A DNA stretch of 64,000 bases from Micromonospora sp. CCTCC AA 2012012 (lineage in GTDB: Bacteria; Actinomycetota; Actinomycetes; Mycobacteriales; Micromonosporaceae), in contig NZ_CP159342.1 of the NCBI RefSeq assembly GCF_040499845.1, positions 6,510,001 through 6,574,000 on the forward strand. The letters run 5' to 3'. Made by a program: the position numbers and the translations under genes. Of this stretch, positions 18,278-28,027 are shown in pieces; position 1 is the first letter of the stretch; each line of letters starts with the position of its first letter. The notes beneath the pieces are model-generated. The model was not told where the DNA came from. It searched no databases and saw only the letters and a list, made by a program, of their open reading frames with translations.

Positions 18278-19831
18278 TCAGGAGGCGCGCAGCCGGGACG
18301 ACTTGGCCAGCAGCATCTCGCGGTCGGCGGTCTCGAAGGCGGTGACCAGAGCGTCGCCGAGGGTCGAGCCGCCGGCGCCGACCTGGGCGAAGCCGATGCT
18401 CACCCCGACCGGGGTGCCGGGCACCAGGGACTCCCAGTCCTCGGTGCGGACGGCCGCCTCGATCCGGCGGGCCACCTCGGCCGCCTCGCCCATCCCGGCC
18501 CCGGGCAGCACCACCACGAACTCGTCCCCGCCGTAGCGGGCCACGAAGTCGCCGCGACGCATCACCCGGTTGATCACCCCGGCGATCCGCTGGAGCACCA
18601 GGTCACCGGAGTGGTGGCCGTGCCGGGTGTTGACCGCCTTGAAGCCGTCCAGGTCGCAGACGCCGATCACCACCCGCTCGCCGGCCGCCACCACCGCCGC
18701 GATGTAGCGCTCCAGCCGTCGCCGGTTGGGCAGGCCGGTGAGCGGGTCGGTCAGCGCCTCGCCCTCGTAGCGGGCCGCCTCGCGGCGCATCTCCTCGTGG
18801 CCGATGCGGGCGGCGATGCCGTCGATGTAGACGTCCCGGAGTCGGTCGCTGCGCTGTGCGGCGAGCCGGAACGCGTGCCGGTCGGCCCGGTGCGCGGCGG
18901 CGTGGTCACCGGCCCGGGCGAGTGCGATGCTGCGCAGCCGGGCCGGTTCGGCGGCGCCGAGGGTCTCGGTGGAGACCTGCACGGTGTCCAGCCGGGTCAC
19001 CGCCTCGATCGGTCGCCCGTCGGCGACGGCCAGGCAGATCTGGCCGAGTTGACGCATGTCGCGGGCCCGGGCGCTGTCCCCGCCGTGGGCGAGCAGCCGG
19101 ACCGGGTCGGCGTCGGTGCCGGAGTCGACCCGGTCGCCGAGGGCGGCCCGGCGGGCGGCGGCGTAGCCGTACGCGGCGAGGCTGCTCGGTCGGATGCTGC
19201 CGCCCCGGCCGGCGCGCAGGAACCGGTTGAGGTCCCCGGCGACGTCCCGGAGCACCCGCAGGCAGCCGTCGCTGTCCCCGTTGTGGTCGAGGGCGACCGC
19301 GTTGCGCAGTCGGATGCCGGGGGCGGCGAAGGTCTCCTCGGGGATGCCGGCGGCGAGCCCCACCTGCCGGGCCCGTTCGATGGCGCCGAGCGCGTGGCCG
19401 TGGAAGCTGAGGTAGGAGTACGCCATCGCCAGGTCGTGCCAGCCCCAGGCGGTGTGCTCGTCCGGGTCGTCCACCGCGCCCAGCGCGCGGGCGGCCTTCA
19501 CCAGGTGGGTTACGCAGCGGTCCAGCGCGCCCTGGTGGTGCGCGGCGAGTGCGGCCAGCGCGTTGAGGTGCCCGTGCAGGTACGGTTCGGCGAGGTCACG
19601 GACGGCGGTGGTGGCCTCCTCGATGGCCCGGGTGTATTCCGCCGTTCGACCGAGATTGATCAGTGCGGAGAGGCGCTGGACCAGGGCGTCGGCCCGGGTG
19701 TACGGGTCGCCGGTGCTGCGCAGCACGCGGTCGAGCACCACGCACGCCTCGGCCGAGCGGCTCGCCTCCTGCAGGGTGCGGGCGTGCCGGAGGGCGTCAA
19801 CCTGGTCGTCGACCCGGTCGAGCCAGCCCAC
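18278..19831 (-). CDS. Diguanylate cyclase with TPR-like N-terminal domain
   Basis: A 517-residue soluble protein. The first about 340 residues form helical, TPR-like repeats (AYSYLSFHGHALGAIERA and similar); the last about 160 form a GGDEF domain. The active-site motif is intact (YGGDEF, 434-438), and an RxxD inhibitory site (RRGD) lies exactly five residues before it, so it should make cyclic di-GMP with product inhibition. No signal peptide or membrane helix is seen. The GTG start has GGGAGG 6 nt upstream. It separates prfA from prmC on the opposite strand, which suggests a later insertion. Confidence 0.92.
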   Translation of the reverse strand: MGWLDRVDDQVDALRHARTLQEASRSAEACVVLDRVLRSTGDPYTRADALVQRLSALINLGRTAEYTRAIEEATTAVRDLAEPYLHGHLNALAALAAHHQGALDRCVTHLVKAARALGAVDDPDEHTAWGWHDLAMAYSYLSFHGHALGAIERARQVGLAAGIPEETFAAPGIRLRNAVALDHNGDSDGCLRVLRDVAGDLNRFLRAGRGGSIRPSSLAAYGYAAARRAALGDRVDSGTDADPVRLLAHGGDSARARDMRQLGQICLAVADGRPIEAVTRLDTVQVSTETLGAAEPARLRSIALARAGDHAAAHRADRHAFRLAAQRSDRLRDVYIDGIAARIGHEEMRREAARYEGEALTDPLTGLPNRRRLERYIAAVVAAGERVVIGVCDLDGFKAVNTRHGHHSGDLVLQRIAGVINRVMRRGDFVARYGGDEFVVVLPGAGMGEAAEVARRIEAAVRTEDWESLVPGTPVGVSIGFAQVGAGGSTLGDALVTAFETADREMLLAKSSRLRAS

Positions 19832-19905
19832 TCGCGACCTCCCTGTCGGTGTGCGCCCGGACGCACCCGCTCGTGCTGTGGCCCGCGACGCTTCATGATT
19901 ATGGC

Positions 19906-20853
19906 GTGACCTCCCTCCCGCAACACCCGTCCGAAGGGACAGAACGCGAACGCCCCTCGCTGGTGATCGCCCGGGCGGCCCGGGCGCTCGCCGGGGCCGG
20001 TGTCGAGGCTCCCCGGGTCGAGGCGGAGCTGCTGGCCGCGTACGTGCTGGACGTGCCGCGGGGACGGCTGGCCCTGGCCGACGGGTTCACCGCCGCCCAG
20101 CGGGCCCGCTTCGACGCCCTGGTGCAGCGGCGGGCCGCCCGGGAGCCGGTGCAGCACCTGACCGGTTCCGCCGGTTTCCGGCACCTGAGCGTGGCGGTCG
20201 GCCCGGGGGTCTTCGTGCCCCGACCGGAGACCGAACTCCTCGCCGGCTGGGGGATCGAGGAGGGGCGTCGACGACCCTCGCCGCTGGTGGTGGACCTGTG
20301 CAGCGGTTCCGGCGCGATCGCCCTCGCGGTGGCCCAGGAGCTGCCGGGGGCGCGGGTGGTGGCGGTGGAGCGGTCCCCGGCGGCGCTGGCCTGGCTGCGC
20401 CGCAACGCCGCCGAGCGGGACGCCGCCGGGGACACCCCGGTCGAGGTGGTCGCCGCCGACGTCACCGACCCGGAGCTGCTGGCCGATCTGGTCGGCCGGG
20501 TGGACGTGCTGCTGTGCAACCCGCCGTACGTGCCGCGGTCGGTGGTCGTACCCCCGGAGGTGGCCGCGCACGACCCGGACGAGGCGGTCTTCGGCGGGGC
20601 GGACGGTCTGACGGTGATCCGGCCGGTGGTGGCCCGCGCGGCGCAGTTGCTGCGCCCGGGTGGCGTGCTGGGCGTCGAGCACGACGACACGCACGGCGAC
20701 GCGGTGCCCGCGCTGCTCGCCGCCGACGGCCGGTACGCGGCGGTGCGGGAGCACCCGGACCTGGTCGGGCGGCCCCGCTTCGCCACCGCGTCCCGGCGGG
20801 CGGACGGCCACCACCCCGATGCCGGCCCGGCGTGGCAGACTGGCTCCTCGTGA
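19906..20853 (+). CDS. prmC: Release-factor glutamine methyltransferase
   Basis: Methylates the GGQ glutamine of RF1 and RF2 using S-adenosylmethionine. It has 315 residues. An N-terminal helical domain (LLAAYVLDVPRG) is followed by a SAM-binding fold with DLCSGSGAIAL and the catalytic NPPY in LLCNPPYVP. The GTG at 19906 follows a CATGAT -10-like box by 6 nt and has no ribosome site, so a leaderless mRNA is likely. The C-terminus has an extra 25-residue tail. The stop overlaps the next start (TGATG). Confidence 0.95.
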   Translation: MTSLPQHPSEGTERERPSLVIARAARALAGAGVEAPRVEAELLAAYVLDVPRGRLALADGFTAAQRARFDALVQRRAAREPVQHLTGSAGFRHLSVAVGPGVFVPRPETELLAGWGIEEGRRRPSPLVVDLCSGSGAIALAVAQELPGARVVAVERSPAALAWLRRNAAERDAAGDTPVEVVAADVTDPELLADLVGRVDVLLCNPPYVPRSVVVPPEVAAHDPDEAVFGGADGLTVIRPVVARAAQLLRPGGVLGVEHDDTHGDAVPALLAADGRYAAVREHPDLVGRPRFATASRRADGHHPDAGPAWQTGSS

Positions 20854-21497
20854 TGCTCTACGACTGTCGGGCGCTCGCCGACCGGGACCGCGGCATCGCC
20901 GCTGCCATCGAGGCGGTCCGCAACGGGGAACTCGTCGTGCTGCCGACCGACACGGTCTACGGGGTCGGCGCGGACGCCTTCACCCCGTACGCGGTGAAGG
21001 CGCTCGCGGACGCCAAGGGCGGCTCGCGGCAGGCGCCGCCGGTGCTGATCGGCTCCCGGCACACCCTCGACGGGCTGGTCTTCTCGCTGCCCCGGGCGGC
21101 GCGGGACCTGGTCGAGGCGTTCTGGCCGGGCGCACTGACCATCGTGGTGGAGCACTCGCCGAGCCTCTCCTGGGACCTGGGCGACGCGGGCGGGACGGTG
21201 GCGGTGCGGATGCCGCTGCACCCGGTGGCGCTGGAGGTGCTGCGGGAGACCGGCCCGATGGCGGTGGCGTCGGCCAACAAGATCGGCCAGCCGGCCGCGG
21301 TCACCGCCGAGGAGGCCCGGGAGCAGCTGGGTTACGCCATCCGTGCCTATCTGGAGGCGGGGCCCGCCGTCGATCCGGTGCCGAGCACGATCGTCGACCT
21401 GACCGGCGAGGCGCCCCGGCTGGTGCGGCAGGGCGCGATCCCGCTGGCGAAGCTGCGCGACGTGGTGCCCGACCTGCTCGATTCCCGGGGAGCCTGA
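20853..21497 (+). CDS. tsaC: L-threonylcarbamoyladenylate synthase
   Basis: A YrdC/Sua5-family enzyme of 214 residues that makes threonylcarbamoyl-AMP from threonine, bicarbonate and ATP for the t6A37 modification of tRNA. The signature PTDTVYGVGADAF is at residues 28-40, and FWPGALTIVV and VRMPLHP follow. It lacks the extra C-terminal Sua5 domain. ATG at 20853 shares a base with the prmC stop; a GTG one codon earlier is possible. The prmC-tsaC order matches other actinobacteria. Confidence 0.94.
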   Translation: MLYDCRALADRDRGIAAAIEAVRNGELVVLPTDTVYGVGADAFTPYAVKALADAKGGSRQAPPVLIGSRHTLDGLVFSLPRAARDLVEAFWPGALTIVVEHSPSLSWDLGDAGGTVAVRMPLHPVALEVLRETGPMAVASANKIGQPAAVTAEEAREQLGYAIRAYLEAGPAVDPVPSTIVDLTGEAPRLVRQGAIPLAKLRDVVPDLLDSRGA

Positions 21498-22109
21498 GTG
21501 CCGCCGTTCACCGTCCTGCACGTCTGCATGGGCAACATCTGCCGGTCGCCGATGGCCGAGCGGCTGCTGCTGCTCGCGGTGCGGGAGCGGCTGGGCCGGC
21601 ACGGTGCCGATCCGGCCCGCTCGGACGAGCTGGTGCACAGCCACAGCGCCGGCACCGGCGGCTGGCACGCCGGCGAGGAGATGAACCCGCCGGCCGCCCG
21701 GCAGGTCACCGCGCGCGGCGGGGACGTGGCGGGTTTCGCCGCCCGTAAGCTGCGGTCGGACCTGATCGACGCCGCCGACCTGGTTCTCACCGCCACCGCC
21801 GACCAGCAGGAGTACGTGGTGGCGCTGCGTCCCGACGCGGCGGCGCGCACCTTCGTGCTGGGGGAGTTCGGCCGGCTGCTCGGGCTGGTCGACGCGGCGG
21901 CGCTGCCTCCGGTGGAGGCCACCCCGGACGCGGTCCACGCCCGTGGTGTGGCCCTGGTGGCCGCCGCGGACGCGGCCCGGCAGGGTGCCTCGCCGCTGCC
22001 CACCGACGACCTCGACGACCCGTGGGGTCGGGGTGACCAGTGCTTCAGCCGGGTCGCCGACGAGATCGAGGAGACGGTCCACCCGCTCGCCTCCGTGTTG
22101 CTGCCCTGA
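21498..22109 (+). CDS. Low-molecular-weight protein tyrosine phosphatase
   Basis: A 203-residue member of the LMW-PTP family. The P-loop CMGNICRS (C-x5-R-S) is near the N-terminus, as expected; the general-acid DP signature of the family is not clear, and PLPTDDLDDPWG near the C-terminus is the nearest candidate. It begins with GTG right after the tsaC stop, so it is part of the prmC-tsaC unit. In actinobacteria such enzymes act in signalling or on cell-wall polymer kinases (inference). The protein is about 45 residues longer than the typical 155. Confidence 0.9.
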   Translation: MPPFTVLHVCMGNICRSPMAERLLLLAVRERLGRHGADPARSDELVHSHSAGTGGWHAGEEMNPPAARQVTARGGDVAGFAARKLRSDLIDAADLVLTATADQQEYVVALRPDAAARTFVLGEFGRLLGLVDAAALPPVEATPDAVHARGVALVAAADAARQGASPLPTDDLDDPWGRGDQCFSRVADEIEETVHPLASVLLP

Positions 22110-22249
22110 CGGGTCCTCGCCTCACCTTCTGCCCGGTTTAACCCTTCTCCGTGAAATTCCTGCGGGTTCAGGCGAAGTGGGCGGTTCTGAAGGCCTTTGC
22201 GGTCATTCTGAACGGGTCCGCACGTGGCCGGCTCCTGCGGGGAGAGCTG

Positions 22250-24364
22250 ATGAACCGGGCCCATCTCCACAAGGTCTTCACCATTCTGCTCGCCGGCCTG
22301 CTCGCCGGGCTGGGGCTGGCGGTGGCCGCACTGCCGGCCGCGCTGGTGCTCGGGCTGGGCGTCAAGGGGCTGCTGCCCTTCAACGAGCTGCCCGAGTCGC
22401 TGCGGGCGCCGCAGCCGGCGCAGCGGTCCAACCTCTACGCCAACGACGGCCGCACCCTGATCACCTCCTTCTATCTGGAGGACCGGACGGACGTGCCGCT
22501 GGCGGAGGTGGCGCCGGTGATGCGGCAGGCCATCGTGGCCGCCGAGGACGTCCGGTTCTATCAGCACCACGGCGTCGACCTTCGGGGCGTGGCGCGGGCG
22601 CTGACCGTCAACAAGCGTGAGGGGGCGGCCCGTCAGGGTGCCTCCACGCTGACCATGCAGTACGTCCGCAACGCGCTGGCCGGTGACCCCCGGCTGACCG
22701 AACAGCAGCGGGCCCGGGCCACCGAGATCACCGCCGGTCGCAAGATCCGGGAGATGCGCTACGCGCTGGCCCTGGAACGCGACCTCGACAAGGACCAGAT
22801 CCTGGGCCGCTACCTCAACATCGCCTACTTCGGCGCCGGCGCGTACGGCATCGCTGCGGCGAGCCGGCGCTACTTCTCCACGAAACCGGCCGACCTCACG
22901 CTGGCCCAGGCGGCGCTGCTCGCCGGGCTGGTCCGCGCGCCCGACACCGACGACCCGATCAACGGGGACGCCGACTCGGCGCTGCGCCGCCGGGCGTACG
23001 TGCTGGACCGGATGGTGGAGACCGGCCAGCTCCCGGCCGCCGACGCGGCCCGGGCCAAGGCGGAGCGGCTCCGGCTCACCCCGAGCGCGATGCCGAACGA
23101 CTGCGCGGCGGTGCCCGAGGAGCACAACGACTGGGGCTTCTTCTGCGACTGGTTCACCCAGTGGTGGCGGTCCCAGGCGGCCTTCGGCAGCTCCCCGGAC
23201 GAGCGGCAGCGGACGCTGCGCCGCGGCGGCTTCTCCATCGTCTCCTCACTCGACCCGGACGTGCAGCAGCAGGCCACCGACCAGGTGCTGCGGATCTACG
23301 ACGCGGGCAACAAGCGGGCCGCGCCGACCGCCGTGGTGCAGCCCGGCACCGGTCGGGTGCTGGCCATGGCGGTGAACCGGAACTTCAGCGTCGCCCCGAA
23401 CCCGCGCGGCCAGCGGAACTACCCGAACACCGTCAACCAGCTCGTGGCCGGGGGCGGCGGCATCGTCGGCTACCAGGGGGGCTCCACCTTCAAGCTCTTC
23501 GCGCTGCTCGCGGCGCTGGAGTCCGGGCTCCCGCTGGACACCGACTTCAACGCGCCGTCGGTCTTCGTCAGCGACTACCGGGCGGGCGGGGGACCGGCGA
23601 GCTGCGGCGGCTACTGGTGCCCGGCCAACGCCAACCCGTCCTGGATGAACGGCCACCGCACCATGTGGAGCGCCTTCGGCCGCTCGGTCAACACGTACTT
23701 CGCGTGGCTGACCGAGAAGGTGGGGGCGGACCGGGTGGTGGAGATGGCCGAGCGGTTGGGCATCGTGCTGCGCTCGCCGGAGGACGCCCGGCTGGCCCGT
23801 GAGGGCGCGAAGGGCTGGGGCGCGTTCACCCTCGGCGTCACCGCCACCACCCCGCTCGACCTGGCCAACGCGTACGCGACGGTGGCGGCCGAGGGCACCT
23901 GGTGCGCGCCCACGCCGGTCACCTCGATCACCGACAGCGCGGGCCACCGGGTGGCGGCCGGGAAACCGGACTGCCGGCAGGTGCTCGACACGGAGGTGGC
24001 CCGGGCGGCGGCCGACGCGTCCCGCTGCCCGGTCGGCGACCAGTCGATGTACCGCCGCTGCGACGGCGGGACCGCCGAGGAGCTCCAGCCCCGGCTGGGC
24101 CGGCCGTTGGCGGGCAAGACCGGCAGCTCGGAGCGGAACGCCACCGAGACCGTGGTCGCGTTCACCCCGCAGCTCGCGGTCGCCACCATCGCGGCGAACC
24201 CGGACGACCCCCGGGACGCCGTCGGTGGTGGCGTGCAGACCCGGCAGATCGACGCGGTGGGCCGGATCCTCGCCGCCGCCCTGCGCGACCAGCCGGTCCA
24301 GGACTTCGTGCCACCGAGCGAGAACGTCGCCCTCCGGGTCACCGGCCCGCGCACCGGCAACTGA
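22250..24364 (+). CDS. Class A penicillin-binding protein
   Basis: A bifunctional peptidoglycan synthase of 704 residues. One N-terminal membrane helix (about 12-40) is followed by a GT51 glycosyltransferase domain with EDVRFYQHHG and GASTLTMQ near residue 130, and then a transpeptidase domain with S412-x-x-K415 (GGSTFK), SVN at 479-481 and KTGS at 623-626. All catalytic motifs are intact. ATG 22250 has GGGGAGAG upstream; a GTG at 22151 is in frame but has no ribosome site. There is no PASTA domain. Confidence 0.94.
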   Translation: MNRAHLHKVFTILLAGLLAGLGLAVAALPAALVLGLGVKGLLPFNELPESLRAPQPAQRSNLYANDGRTLITSFYLEDRTDVPLAEVAPVMRQAIVAAEDVRFYQHHGVDLRGVARALTVNKREGAARQGASTLTMQYVRNALAGDPRLTEQQRARATEITAGRKIREMRYALALERDLDKDQILGRYLNIAYFGAGAYGIAAASRRYFSTKPADLTLAQAALLAGLVRAPDTDDPINGDADSALRRRAYVLDRMVETGQLPAADAARAKAERLRLTPSAMPNDCAAVPEEHNDWGFFCDWFTQWWRSQAAFGSSPDERQRTLRRGGFSIVSSLDPDVQQQATDQVLRIYDAGNKRAAPTAVVQPGTGRVLAMAVNRNFSVAPNPRGQRNYPNTVNQLVAGGGGIVGYQGGSTFKLFALLAALESGLPLDTDFNAPSVFVSDYRAGGGPASCGGYWCPANANPSWMNGHRTMWSAFGRSVNTYFAWLTEKVGADRVVEMAERLGIVLRSPEDARLAREGAKGWGAFTLGVTATTPLDLANAYATVAAEGTWCAPTPVTSITDSAGHRVAAGKPDCRQVLDTEVARAAADASRCPVGDQSMYRRCDGGTAEELQPRLGRPLAGKTGSSERNATETVVAFTPQLAVATIAANPDDPRDAVGGGVQTRQIDAVGRILAAALRDQPVQDFVPPSENVALRVTGPRTGN

Positions 24365-24370
24365 GCGGGG

Positions 24371-25855
24371 TCAGGCGGAGCGGGAGACCGGGACGGGGGA
24401 CTGCTCGGCGCCACGGGCGATGTTGCGGGCCATCCCGCCGAAGACCACCGCGTGGAACGGGGCGACGGAGCCCCAGTAGAGGTGGCCGGCCAGCCCGCGG
24501 GGGAGGAAGACGGCGCGCTGGACGTACCGGCTGCGACCCTCGCCGGCCGGCTCGGCGCGCATCTCCAGCCAGGCCCGCCCGGGCAACCGCATCTCGGCGC
24601 GCAGCCGCAGCAGCTCGCCGGGGATGATCTCCTCGACCCGCCAGAAGTCCAGCGCCTCGCCGACCTGGAGGTGGTGCGGGTCGCGCCGGCCCCGGCGCAG
24701 TCCCACCCCGCCGACCAGCCGGTCCAGCCAGCCCCGCACCGACCAGGCGAGCGGGAACGAGTACCAGCCGTGCTCGCCGCCGACGCCCTCGATGACCCGC
24801 CAGAGCGCGCCCGTCGGGGCGTCCACGGCCCGTTCCCGGACGTCGGTGTAGACCGTCCCGCCGGACCACTTCGGGTCGCTGGGCAGCGGTTCGGCGGGCG
24901 CGTCCGGCCCGCTCGCGGTCGACCAGCGGGTCTCCACCTGGGCGTCGCGCACCTTGGTCAGCGCCAGCTCGACCGCCCGGTCGAAGCCGGTCAGCCCACC
25001 GGGCGGGTCGGGGACGTACCGGGCGATGTCGTGCTCGTGGGCGACCGCCTCGTGCACCAGGCTCTCCACCAGCGGCCGGGCGATGGCGTTCGGCACCGGG
25101 GTGATCAGCCCGACCCAGTGCGAGGAGAGCGACGGGGTCAGCGGGCGGACCGGCACGATCATCCGGGGGCGCAGCCCGGCGACCCGGGCGTAGCGCTGCA
25201 TCATCTCCTGGAAGGTCAGCACGTCCGGGCCGCCGATGTCGAAGCCCCGGTTGACCTCGGGCGGCAGCGACGCGCTGGCCACCAGATAGCGCAGCACGTC
25301 CCGCACGGCGATCGGCTGGATCCGGTTGCGCACCCAGCGCGGGGTGACCATCGCCGGCAGCCGCTCGGTCAGGTAGCGGAGCATCTCGAACGACGCCGAG
25401 CCGGACCCGATGATCACCGCGGCCCGGAGCACCACGGTGGGCACCCCGCTGGCCAGCAGGATCCGCCCCACCTCGGCCCGGGACCGCAGGTGCGGCGAGG
25501 GGACCCCGCCGTCCTTCTTCGGCTCCGGCCCGCCCAGGTAGACGATCCGGCGTACGCCCGCGGCGCGGGCCGCGGTGGCGAAGTTGGTCGCGGCCTCCCG
25601 GTCGGCCGCCTCGAAGCCCTCCTGGCCGAGCGAGTGCACCAGGTAGTACGCGACCTCCACGCCGTCGAACGCGGCCGGCAGGGTCTCCGGCTTCCGCAGG
25701 TCGCCCTCGGCGATCTCGGTCCGGGACGCCCACGGCACGTCGCGCAGCCGCCCGGCCGTACGGGCCAGGCAGCGCACGGTGTGCCCCTCGGCGAGCAGTC
25801 GGGGCGCGAGCCGCCCGCCGATGTATCCGGTCGCACCGGTGACGAGGCATCTCAC
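24371..25855 (-). CDS. SDR-family NAD(P)-binding protein with DUF2867 domain
   Basis: A 494-residue two-part protein. The first about 290 residues are an atypical short-chain dehydrogenase / NmrA-like fold with nucleotide motif [12 protein letters not shown] near the N-terminus. The catalytic YxxxK is not clear. The rest matches the DUF2867 type (steroid-binding START-like fold, by memory). The substrate is unknown. The GTG start has GGAG just upstream. The gene converges on the PBP gene with a 6-nt gap and diverges from glyA with a 35-nt gap, so the two starts share a very short promoter region. Confidence 0.88.
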   Translation of the reverse strand: MRCLVTGATGYIGGRLAPRLLAEGHTVRCLARTAGRLRDVPWASRTEIAEGDLRKPETLPAAFDGVEVAYYLVHSLGQEGFEAADREAATNFATAARAAGVRRIVYLGGPEPKKDGGVPSPHLRSRAEVGRILLASGVPTVVLRAAVIIGSGSASFEMLRYLTERLPAMVTPRWVRNRIQPIAVRDVLRYLVASASLPPEVNRGFDIGGPDVLTFQEMMQRYARVAGLRPRMIVPVRPLTPSLSSHWVGLITPVPNAIARPLVESLVHEAVAHEHDIARYVPDPPGGLTGFDRAVELALTKVRDAQVETRWSTASGPDAPAEPLPSDPKWSGGTVYTDVRERAVDAPTGALWRVIEGVGGEHGWYSFPLAWSVRGWLDRLVGGVGLRRGRRDPHHLQVGEALDFWRVEEIIPGELLRLRAEMRLPGRAWLEMRAEPAGEGRSRYVQRAVFLPRGLAGHLYWGSVAPFHAVVFGGMARNIARGAEQSPVPVSRSA

Positions 25856-25876
25856 GGTCTCCAGTGTGCGGCCGAA

Positions 25877-25882
25877 TAGACT
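25877..25882 (+). promoter_or_regulatory. -10 box of leaderless glyA
   Basis: TAGACT ends 8 nt before the glyA GTG. No ribosome site is present between them. Confidence 0.6.
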
Positions 25883-25890
25883 CTGGCGCT

Positions 25891-27180
25891 GTGGAGAACG
25901 CGAGGAGCACCTTCTGGGGTCCGGACTTCGAGCAGCTCAGCACCGTCGACCCGGAGATCGCCGGGGTGGTGCTCGGCGAGCTGGACCGGCTCCGGGGCGG
26001 CCTGCAGCTGATCGCCAGCGAGAACCTCACCTCGCCCGCGGTGCTCGCCGCGCTCGGCTCGACGCTGACCAACAAGTACGCCGAGGGCTACCCGGGCCGG
26101 CGCTACTACGGCGGCTGCGCCGAGGTGGACCGGGCCGAGGAGATCGGCATCGCCCGGGCGAAGGAGCTCTTCGCCGCCGACCACGCCAACCTCCAGCCGC
26201 ACTCCGGCGCCAGCGCCAACCTGGCCGCGTACGCCGCGCTGGTGCAGCCGGGGGACACCGTGCTGGCGATGGACCTGCCGCACGGCGGGCACCTGACACA
26301 CGGCAGTCGGGTCAACTTCTCGGGCAAGTGGTTCCACACCGTCGGTTACACGGTCCGGCGGGACACCGAGCTGATCGACTACGACGAGGTGCGGGACCTG
26401 GCCCGGGCGCACCGCCCCAAGATGATCATCTGCGGGGCGACCGCGTACCCCCGGCTGATCGACTTCGCCCGGTTCCGGGAGATCGCCGACGAGGTGGACG
26501 CGTACCTGATGGTGGACGCGGCGCACTTCATCGGGCTGGTCGCCGGGAAGGCCGTCCCGTCGCCGGTGCCCTACGCCGACGTCGTCTGCGCCACCACGCA
26601 CAAGGTGCTGCGCGGTCCCCGCGGCGGCATGATCCTCTGCCGTGAGTCGCTGGCGTCCCGGATCGACAAGGCGGTCTTCCCGTTCACCCAGGGCGGCCCG
26701 CTGATGCACGCCGTTGCGGCCAAGGCGGTCGCGCTGCGCGAGGCCGCCCAGCCCGAGTTCCGGGCGTACGCCACGCAGGTGGTGAGCAACGCCCAGGCGC
26801 TCGCCGCCGGGCTGGCCGACGCGGGGATGCGCCCGGTCTCCGGCGGCACCGACACCCACCTCGCCCTGATCGACCTGCGCGAGGCCGGGGTGACCGGCGC
26901 CGACGCCGAGGCCCGCTGCGACGCCGCGGCCATCACCCTGAACAAGAACGCCATCCCGTACGACCCGCAGAAGCCGATGGTCGCCTCCGGCATCCGGGTG
27001 GGCACCCCGAGCGTGACCACCCAGGGCATGCGCGAGGGGGAGATGCGTCAGGTCGCGGCCCTGATCGCCCGGGCGGTACGGACCGACCCCGGCGAACCGG
27101 GGGGCGCCGACGGGCTGACCCGGATCGCCGCCGACGTGGCCGACCTGGTCGCCGCCTTCCCGGCGTACCCCCGTGGCTGA
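25891..27180 (+). CDS. glyA: Serine hydroxymethyltransferase-type PLP enzyme
   Basis: Interconverts serine and glycine with tetrahydrofolate. It has 429 residues. The PLP lysine is K238 in [12 protein letters not shown], and the substrate region [12 protein letters not shown] and [15 protein letters not shown] are intact. The GTG start is preceded by a TAGACT box at leaderless spacing. The protein is close to the standard GlyA length; many actinobacteria carry two GlyA-like genes, so this could be the second one. It overlaps the next gene by 8 nt and reads toward the atp operon. Confidence 0.93.
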   Translation: MENARSTFWGPDFEQLSTVDPEIAGVVLGELDRLRGGLQLIASENLTSPAVLAALGSTLTNKYAEGYPGRRYYGGCAEVDRAEEIGIARAKELFAADHANLQPHSGASANLAAYAALVQPGDTVLAMDLPHGGHLTHGSRVNFSGKWFHTVGYTVRRDTELIDYDEVRDLARAHRPKMIICGATAYPRLIDFARFREIADEVDAYLMVDAAHFIGLVAGKAVPSPVPYADVVCATTHKVLRGPRGGMILCRESLASRIDKAVFPFTQGGPLMHAVAAKAVALREAAQPEFRAYATQVVSNAQALAAGLADAGMRPVSGGTDTHLALIDLREAGVTGADAEARCDAAAITLNKNAIPYDPQKPMVASGIRVGTPSVTTQGMREGEMRQVAALIARAVRTDPGEPGGADGLTRIAADVADLVAAFPAYPRG

Positions 27181-27604
27181 GCCCGGGGTGCGCGCGGCGC
27201 AGGTGACCGGGGAGCGTGGCTGGCGGCTGCGGCACCTGCCGGTGCTGCTGCTCGCCTCGGCGGTGCTGGCCGCGGTGGCCGGCGTGGTCGGCGGGGTGAC
27301 GGGCGGGGCGGACGCGGCGCTCGGCGCGGCGGCCGGGGTGGCCGTCACGGTGGCCAGCTACACCCTCACCACAGTGGTGCTGGCCTGGGCCGACGCCCGC
27401 GACCCGCAGCTGCTGCTGCCCTTCGGGCTCGGGCTCTACGTGGCCAAGATGAGCCTGCTCGGGGCCCTGATGATCGGGGTGGCGGCGACCGGCTGGGGCG
27501 GCCTGATCCCGCTCTGCCTGGGCATCGCCGCCGGCGTGGCGGTGTGGACCGGCGTGCACGTCTGGTGGCTCACCACGGTCCATGCCCGACACGTCCGCTC
27601 CTGA
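27173..27604 (+). CDS. AtpI-like membrane protein
   Basis: A 143-residue protein with four hydrophobic helices (about 22-42, 46-68, 78-102 and 106-130). It starts with GTG inside the end of glyA (8-nt overlap) and stands just before atpZ and atpB. Position, size and the helix with [15 protein letters not shown] suggest the ATP synthase subunit I family, thought to help c-ring assembly or Mg2+ supply (family knowledge). The assignment is from context more than motif. Confidence 0.7.
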   Translation: MAEPGVRAAQVTGERGWRLRHLPVLLLASAVLAAVAGVVGGVTGGADAALGAAAGVAVTVASYTLTTVVLAWADARDPQLLLPFGLGLYVAKMSLLGALMIGVAATGWGGLIPLCLGIAAGVAVWTGVHVWWLTTVHARHVRS

Positions 27605-27713
27605 GGCGATCCCATCCTTCGGGCGGCGCGTCGGTGTGTCCGCGATCGGTCATTCTCTCAGTGGCGAGAGGGGAGTAGCGTGCCTCCAGACGACTTCGCC
27701 CGCCCGTGTCCCA

Positions 27714-27728
27714 CACAACCAGGTTGTG
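27714..27728. promoter_or_regulatory. 15-bp palindrome upstream of the atp operon
   Basis: CACAACC-A-GGTTGTG is a perfect inverted repeat in the 175-bp gap before atpZ. It could be an operator of the operon. A TATCGT box at 27764-27769 lies 10 nt before the atpZ ATG. Confidence 0.45.
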
Positions 27729-27779
27729 CGGGGGGTGAGGCACAGCCTCGTATCCCCGACTGATATCGTTCGCCCCGTC

Positions 27780-28016
27780 ATGGCCGGTGACCAGAAACCC
27801 CCCAGCGCTGGCGGCACAGGCGACGTTCCGTCGGGTGCCGGTCAGGGTTGGACCGCGCTCTCGTACCTCATCGGGGGCATGCTCGTCTGGGGTTTCATCG
27901 GCTGGCTGGTCGACCAGTGGCTCGACACCGGCGGCATCGCCACCGGGATCGGCGTCGTGCTCGGCATGGCCGGGGGGATCATCCTGGTCGTCCGCCGACT
28001 CGGCACGCCTACTTAG
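27780..28016 (+). CDS. atpZ: AtpZ/AtpI-family protein
   Basis: A 78-residue protein with two membrane helices (about 25-46 and 52-72) and the family pattern LIGGMLVWGFIGWLVDQW. AtpZ-type proteins precede the F-type ATP synthase genes and may form Mg2+/Ca2+ channels with AtpI (literature, by memory). The stop lies 11 nt before the atpB start and overlaps its ribosome site, AGGAAGG. Confidence 0.85.
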   Translation: MAGDQKPPSAGGTGDVPSGAGQGWTALSYLIGGMLVWGFIGWLVDQWLDTGGIATGIGVVLGMAGGIILVVRRLGTPT

Positions 28017-28027
28017 GAAGGGACGCG

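Noticed and set aside
22151..22249. N-terminal extension of the PBP from GTG 22151
   Set aside because: No ribosome site there, whereas ATG 22250 has GGGGAGAG at good distance.
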